A stretch of DNA of 35,434 nucleotides from positions 1 through 35,434 of the IMG/VR virus record IMGVR_UViG_3300030104_000111; one strand, 5' to 3'. Position 1 is the stretch's first letter. Each line of letters starts with the position of its first letter. The notes under the pieces were generated by a model. That model searched no databases and was not told the DNA's origin. It saw nothing but the letters and a program-made list of their open reading frames with translations. This stretch comes from a virus. This document shows positions 32,901 through 35,434 of the stretch, one piece after another. A program made the translations under genes and the position numbers.

Positions 32901-33023
32901 CAATTAGATCTATCACTTAATGAATACGAATCAAGAAAACTTGCAACTCTTAACAGAGATAGTGAGCCAGTTTATGGACTAGGTGTTAATCTTAATGAAT
33001 GGAGGGAAATTATTAATTCTTAG
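23955..33023 (+). CDS. Giant internal virion protein D (gp16 position) with polyvalent-protein domains, 3022 aa
   Basis: More than twice T7 gp16 (1318 aa). Order of recognisable parts: an acidic N-terminus (Glu run about 14-21); a hydrophobic stretch near 250-300; a coiled coil about 515-590; a ParB-like domain about 620-745 with DLVIRPDIF (637-645) and IDGHNR (D696-R700); a zinc-metallopeptidase segment with HEAFH (1550-1554) and a downstream GMEEV (E1603, E1604) as possible third ligand; an ADP-ribosyltransferase-like segment about 1890-2030 with GLGNGAYFT (1925-1933) and DGDIIFI (2013-2019); and a C-terminal third with a NRTPNNII box (2496-2503). Such assortments are known as polyvalent proteins, delivered into hosts with DNA. 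No transglycosylase motif of T7 gp16 was seen. Synteny supports an ejected virion protein; the biochemical roles are inferred. Confidence 0.88.
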   Translation: MDVENSVNTEVVEEEEEEEESLFNFGSYKPNYDTTIEVDQNRNKSIFNEEDNDFNEEITNVESDETIITRETNKEQYLKGLAEGKIDTKTHSNILNIEYAPEHLRGKMHWRNSAGDFLRMIDRAGMGVTQNLFNTGQNLLRGDMPAVVAETLTGDPISASIIGFKALKKGIENRSFTDFFEGLGYGEDGLSMSLLDAAASSKGQVNNFEQFDAISPEDQARGVDYGLFGLPSLTELSGGYPEQNTGRWLADGTTNFLGNSIPFFAIAAGIMAEPTPAGEVVAVKTGLAKLKASSPAFRNFYNLISRDLLGKTRYGQGFKTATKFLVKEGIKGAGAGAIAETFVGDPYADYGLDAILPDFLDYENRVDDGFFKAKLKSMIVSEFMLGPLFGIGMGGIGVGTKPIREPVARVFSGLVKGDGKVLQDETAKFIKNVKSKANRFKGPNRHKLQFEFNKRNLDTFLDDAEKLLVDPIAEYLADTQIAKKLAESLGFTYRDIDEIKLEIDDIKAKSNERQGISVTRDTQLQLEKDKIKDAERKSNVEGREKTKIYTELADEKAKVQELEAKLKEAEEKAEKQKNAFVKSINNSAKSETKLVEAMTLNNQVRPDQSKTAYDKIGVTSANRPKTPLEVFQMNPNDLVIRPDIFQIKESGKFNKSGVSGSLADQTEFDPKFAGVVSVWRDDTGELGPVGKLYVIDGHNRIDLAKKSGIESVNVQTIEAPNSKAAQTQAAIININSFNYDQKGAIAVTDVAKILRNEESPRALAEMGMSLKQRIVIEGMQLARLPDHLFDKLLRGDIGLQKGLAYGSQPISFTAISDVFKAIDKSNPSIEKIKQAVLMASESVDMPPEDGVIPLFADYLKTTNAKQLLEVRAEISAQLKKTLIRLKAVGTKDKKAGVETVAGNKINLENTQNALVEASKTNDLFNAVAASGGETTQIIKELAAQVKGRNVKKLVEANLERIQDALQLEEAPLFKRSEAVDIMQEIDKKKMDELKQIENETQQVTFKQEDIEVMKEEPKFKEEFEQLGETQQESVTKQLKNKGKVTTNPSNITGKTLPPLITNPKARVFPEYFEGSDQNLLYSAVDSSGKVANLSNFELQDAVTRTERFKLTTRQIKNIQAKKAKYDKANAVYEELEKQINDLLTGKGKQGKLFETDPNAADTELDRLMAAREAADKERAKFVDSRLEYHSKHMALVNSLKGRELEPVVNNMREESIANREEKKRLKEVQELKEAIDFKKARGDYKTKKGYNLDEAHKIDNFTFTQYGVELEGLVDSQGKGYNRFYFGKPSPRYNSEVIDFVSDLDIAIYTVAKQIANGLSKKSKSHYKYVDLLNDLGLTNNQIMTRYKEIIEELKAGNLTIEPSENYFSSKLLRVISDLDTEMKDIDGRYSYEIDPEAIISQRVNKAKKDLDAKTNQEFRDVNNPKKPTEDELLEPREGDYYEIIEDQGGDLGSEEIYLALAGYQRSQIQGLMQEIEKISGIDFKLVSDPIVGVAGPKAAKEYGVPVGTKMPAKGFYRSGEDPVKDLIVVSMVHGQDFASFGALTETAYHEAFHRLFNRYFTKQEKELLKAALPQLRELAALTKPKMHDKIFGLNGKKQLGMEEVVSIAASGYKSAKEVYEKKIGKWGKVFDKIEQIVARVKNFLQGKGFQTWEDLFDNSFSGKIQSRGLAAQEGVIKDSPIETTMFETDPVELNNLFKDNLEALTDGSITLEEMMSNVLRPLVNRKWETKGSKYFIPTTNTEFIAANKAINQAMDKTVEALMTPNAEFPDIPAVKLSELNKMAMQLIDDVDGNVDEVIKIFRQATKGDMLAMNDLSAFAAIRLLRDGTTDMYAVAAKNYELDPSPQNAQFLVATFENSAKLNTAYATWGRASGQRLQMMGREVDFNGEQITINVMNAEQNITMRGESGSVQDAMNNGLKEQDEGLGNGAYFTSEIKPNSVAGDDVLTGNLKNTNIADLVEAGVGLKQILQDRGVNVNFNKTLNKTQKKAINEYVAELGVDGIRLKGSDLGLDGDIIFIPNIDKANKLIGSKVEITPEAERPVGLNRETFESSLAQGTNILKKVLDEDTYESIFSGEPNDKAREVLQLLAEVNPYLNDKVNGTRIMRHLNKTFEQYPRGSMTQQNLVSAFRNCIFLGVKTFMRVAVGNNVRAILLPMQKNAGANIGRLSGNLNDYERTAMNVREQLQGLFGHRGYLRSQAHLMQAIYLAMQSFKHNTNFGNIGKGQFEGGKFGGNNGMKLFKVENQADLPFDYQPHKTQLLKEQPKGNEYWLNPDNNGMALFLHRVKSTFGNFSSRMFGSLDTLITTGTAIAQEEIRHMEMILMDMYSRGIDITSKNALDKASLEAKELTRKSMLDVEMANGDVVKGGFFSSENMRQTTEYLSFTDDINIKRNKRTREYAMRRAQEQGITDPMEQMEFVNQYLKLPDAVTNKEGMNQANAMLSGGARESQPIGAYVDVKNPNQISSLPTNLTNLPANIVGGITDRLPITGAIFPVNRTPNNIIKGVLRMLPVANGMVDSYWRDINSEDLFVRENAIGEVVTGMTFAGMGTTLLASGAIDVQAGYGFNRKKRQMYIDQKRPAWSIRFKKFDGTYSEWFSLEAFDTFGTILGIAANFRENLNTMPIEQFVKPKDLNYGKIDRNDALSAEQRSEAYEINQDVAILASAHAIRLAKAVMYTAKDTALQQIDKGLFKSLNDIQRLMADFLQGDAVMNNYVVGSRGRLSDFTRRTMFGYVPQILRDVRVGIDNKRRVAPNSRSENPVWAFVENFFYQLGTQLPVTSLGYTIDIDEITGQPKTYATSYNWESIDNPIHRALLSTLNPLEVFKPTQEKDYGIAGVIYNELNRLHGKGAYPRFIGRNFLNTATGQKLDDVQFNRVKQIFATEVKLDIVGAGIPMTFSEALHYLITQNDNYLLARDINPSKIGTSKTQAKGNTGENFQFPERISDKRMLTKLKLIMNVAKEYKKVTKQKYLNEIGEGGNGSKQLDLSLNEYESRKLATLNRDSEPVYGLGVNLNEWREIINS

Positions 33024-33025
33024 CT

Positions 33026-35434
33026 ATGCCTTTTGCTCAATTTACTGCTACTGGTAATGGATCAACCAAGCAATTTACCATACCTTTTCCATATGTAAAA
33101 AAGGATCATATTGTTGTTGCACTTAATAATGTAGCTAATACTAATTTTACTTTTATAAATGATACGACTATTGAATTTAATACTATTAGTTCAGCTACAT
33201 CTACTCAAGAAACATCTGGAGCACCTAAGAATGGAGTAGGAATTGAAATTACAAGAGATACTCCATTAACAAATGCATTAGTTGATTTTGTTGATGGCTC
33301 TACTTTAACTGCTGGCGACCTTGATACTGCTGTATTACAGCTACTATACGGAATACAAGAAGCAAAAGATGAAGCTGCTCTTGGTATTCAACGTACACCT
33401 CAAGGACAAGATGCAAAAAATCAACCGATAATTAATGTTTCAGATCCTACCAATGCTCAAGATGCAGTAACTAAAGCATTTTTAGAAAGAGTCGGTAGTA
33501 TTACATCGACACAAATTGCAGACGGAAGTATTGTTAATGCTGATGTAAATGCAAGTGCAGCTATAGCTGGAACTAAAATATCTCCTGATTTTGGTAGTCA
33601 GAATATTGCTACATCTGGAACTGTTGATGGCAGGGATGTATCTGCTGATGGTACAAAATTAGATACTGTAGAAACTGGAGCTACTGCCGATCAAACAAAT
33701 GCAGAAATAAAAACAGCTTATGAAGCAAATTCTAATACAAATTCTTTTACCGATGCTTTACTTGCAAAGCTAAACTCTGTTGAAGTAAATGCCACAACAG
33801 ATCAAACAATAGCAGAAATCAAAAGTCTTATAGCTGGCAGTCCTTTAGATGCTAGTCACCTTGCAGCAGACTCAGTAACAAGTTCTGAACTAGCAGCAAA
33901 TTCAGTCACTACTTCTAAAATAGCAGATGCAGAACTAACAACACTAGCTGGTATGCAGTCTGGTACAGCTTCTAAGTTAGCTGACAGTACAGCTTTGACT
34001 GCTGATATTGCCGATCTAAACCAAATAGATGGCATGGCAAAGCAAACAACTATAACTGATGATGATACAAAGTTTCCTACCTCTGGTGCGGTTGTAGATT
34101 TTGTAGCTGCACAGATCGCACCTATTGGTGGATTAGAAGTTATAGCTAATGAAGATAGCTTCCCTACTTCACAACCTTCATCTGGTGTTGTTATCAGTAT
34201 TTCAGACATAGAAGGTCTTGTAGTCAATGGAAGTGGTGTTGCTACAAATGCAAGAACAACAGGAAACGGATCAGATAACGTAACTATTAATGGCTTTCCT
34301 TCTAGCTTACAAAGCAAGACAATGGCTGCTGGTCTTGGTCTTATGGTCAGTTCTACAGGCTCTAGTCAAACTTATACTTACCATAAGCTATTAGCAAAAG
34401 AAGCTGATGTAGAGCAACTTAGTAATGATATAAATGACTTTGCAGCTAGGTATAGAGTGGGTTCTTCTAACCCTACAACTGATCTTGATGCTGGTGATCT
34501 GTTCTTTAATACGTCTACTCAGAAATTATTAGTTTATAACTCAACCAATAGTGCGTGGGAAGAAGCACAGAGTATAGGTAACTTCTTTATCTCTACATTT
34601 AGTGAGTCGTTTGACGGAAGTAGAACAGATTTTACTGTAAGTAATGCACCAGCAAATGCTCAACAGATAATCCTTAGTATTAATGGTGTTGTGCAGAAAC
34701 CTAATAGTGGAACATCTACACCTTCAGAAGGTTTTGCTTTATCAGGCAGTACTGTAAAACTATCTTCTGCCCCTGCTAGTGGATCAGATGTATTCATAGT
34801 GGTAATGGGTTCTACAGTAAATATTGGAACTCCAAGTAACAACACAGTAACAAGTGCGATCTTACAAAACGGATCAGTCATAACCGCTAAGTTGGCAGAT
34901 CAAGCGGTCACTTTAGATAAGTTATTACATGGTGATGCAAGTAGTAACGGAAAGTTTTTAAGAGCTAATAATGGTGCAGACCCTACGTTTGAAAGTGTTA
35001 TTACTGATCTGGTAAATGACACATCACCACAGTTAGGCGGTAATTTAGATAGTAATGGTAACAATATAAAACTAGGAGATAGTAGTTCATCTAATGATGA
35101 TCGTTTGCAAATTGGTGCTGATACTTTTGGAGATTTAGAGCTTTACCATGATGGTACAAACTCTTATATAGATAATAAAACTGGTGATTTTTTCATAAGA
35201 GGTGTTGATGAAAAGTTCTTATACATACAAGCTAAATCTGGTGAAAATTCTATTATTTGTAAAGATGACGGAGCAGTAGAGCTTTATTACGATGGCGGTT
35301 TAAAGTTAGGTACTCGATCTAATGGGGTTAATATTTTTGGACTTGCTGAAGTGTATGGCACTATTAGACCTAATGCAGATAATTCACATGATTTAGGTAC
35401 TACATCACTTCGTTGGAGAAACATCTACACCAAT
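33026..35434 (+). CDS. Tail fibre protein, T7 gp17-like N-terminus, C-terminus cut by window edge
   Basis: Translated by hand; open for 803 codons to the right edge. The first about 140 residues match the T7 tail-fibre attachment domain: MPFAQFTATGNGSTKQFTIP, FPYVKKDHIVVAL, TPLTNALVDFVDGSTL, and DLDTAVLQLLYGIQEAKDEA. The rest is Ser/Thr/Asn/Ala-rich with repeats: an ATxDQTxAEIK unit occurs twice, and IADGSI / LAADSV / LAANSV type units recur. At the end are DLELYHDGTNSYI (704-716) and VELYYDGG (751-758), a repeat type that I recall from marine phage fibres. The C-terminal receptor-binding tip is outside the window. It starts two nt after the giant gene stop. Confidence 0.92.
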   Translation, partial: MPFAQFTATGNGSTKQFTIPFPYVKKDHIVVALNNVANTNFTFINDTTIEFNTISSATSTQETSGAPKNGVGIEITRDTPLTNALVDFVDGSTLTAGDLDTAVLQLLYGIQEAKDEAALGIQRTPQGQDAKNQPIINVSDPTNAQDAVTKAFLERVGSITSTQIADGSIVNADVNASAAIAGTKISPDFGSQNIATSGTVDGRDVSADGTKLDTVETGATADQTNAEIKTAYEANSNTNSFTDALLAKLNSVEVNATTDQTIAEIKSLIAGSPLDASHLAADSVTSSELAANSVTTSKIADAELTTLAGMQSGTASKLADSTALTADIADLNQIDGMAKQTTITDDDTKFPTSGAVVDFVAAQIAPIGGLEVIANEDSFPTSQPSSGVVISISDIEGLVVNGSGVATNARTTGNGSDNVTINGFPSSLQSKTMAAGLGLMVSSTGSSQTYTYHKLLAKEADVEQLSNDINDFAARYRVGSSNPTTDLDAGDLFFNTSTQKLLVYNSTNSAWEEAQSIGNFFISTFSESFDGSRTDFTVSNAPANAQQIILSINGVVQKPNSGTSTPSEGFALSGSTVKLSSAPASGSDVFIVVMGSTVNIGTPSNNTVTSAILQNGSVITAKLADQAVTLDKLLHGDASSNGKFLRANNGADPTFESVITDLVNDTSPQLGGNLDSNGNNIKLGDSSSSNDDRLQIGADTFGDLELYHDGTNSYIDNKTGDFFIRGVDEKFLYIQAKSGENSIICKDDGAVELYYDGGLKLGTRSNGVNIFGLAEVYGTIRPNADNSHDLGTTSLRWRNIYTN

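Noticed and set aside
33856-34317. 153-aa open frame on the minus strand
   Set aside because: Antisense to the tail fibre gene, whose plus-strand frame has clear repeats and the gp17 N-terminus; no start context.

Overview
The window is most of the genome of a T7-like podovirus (Autographivirus-type): a single-subunit phage RNA polymerase, T7-type replication genes, gp18/gp19-type terminase, a gp10-type capsid protein, gp11/gp12 tail-tube proteins, gp13-gp16-type internal virion proteins and a gp17-type tail fibre. No rRNA, tRNA, integrase, transposon or CRISPR was seen. The base composition is AT-rich by eye. A cassette of small secreted and membrane proteins, together with the marine-type tail-fibre repeats, suggests a marine phage, most likely of cyanobacteria (Synechococcus or Prochlorococcus). 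The host assignment is an inference from remembered family resemblance. Both ends are cut inside genes (portal on the left, tail fibre on the right), so several kb of genome are probably unseen.

Layout. Positions about 10935 down to 1 are read on the minus strand: eleven small early genes, a ribbon-helix-helix regulator, RNA polymerase, ssDNA-binding protein, endonuclease I, primase-helicase, exonuclease, then a 62-aa protein, a gp7.3-like protein and the portal. Most junctions overlap by 1 to 20 nt (TAATG or ATGA), so the block looks translationally coupled. A terminator-like hairpin near 10150-10179 splits it, and a 51-aa plus-strand gene interrupts it at 1959-2114. A 600-bp non-coding hub (10936-11538) with divergent promoter-like elements, iteron-like repeats and nested palindromes separates this block from the plus-strand late block. 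The late block runs small and large terminase, a mixed-strand accessory cassette (13.5-15.8 kb), capsid, terminator hairpin, micro-ORF, gp11, gp12, gp13-, gp14- and gp15-like proteins, a 3022-aa gp16-position giant, and the tail fibre.

How it works together. Early genes are probably read by host polymerase leftward from the hub. The phage polymerase made from that operon would then drive replication and late genes. Three features depart from T7. The portal is encoded with the replication genes on the strand opposite the capsid. No DNA polymerase is present at its T7 position or anywhere else in the window. The last internal virion protein has grown to 3022 residues and carries ParB-like, zinc-metallopeptidase (HEAFH) and ADP-ribosyltransferase-like segments, the architecture of a polyvalent protein delivered into the host with the DNA. 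That giant gene, with its own host-type promoter candidate, is the best candidate for a poorly described system here.
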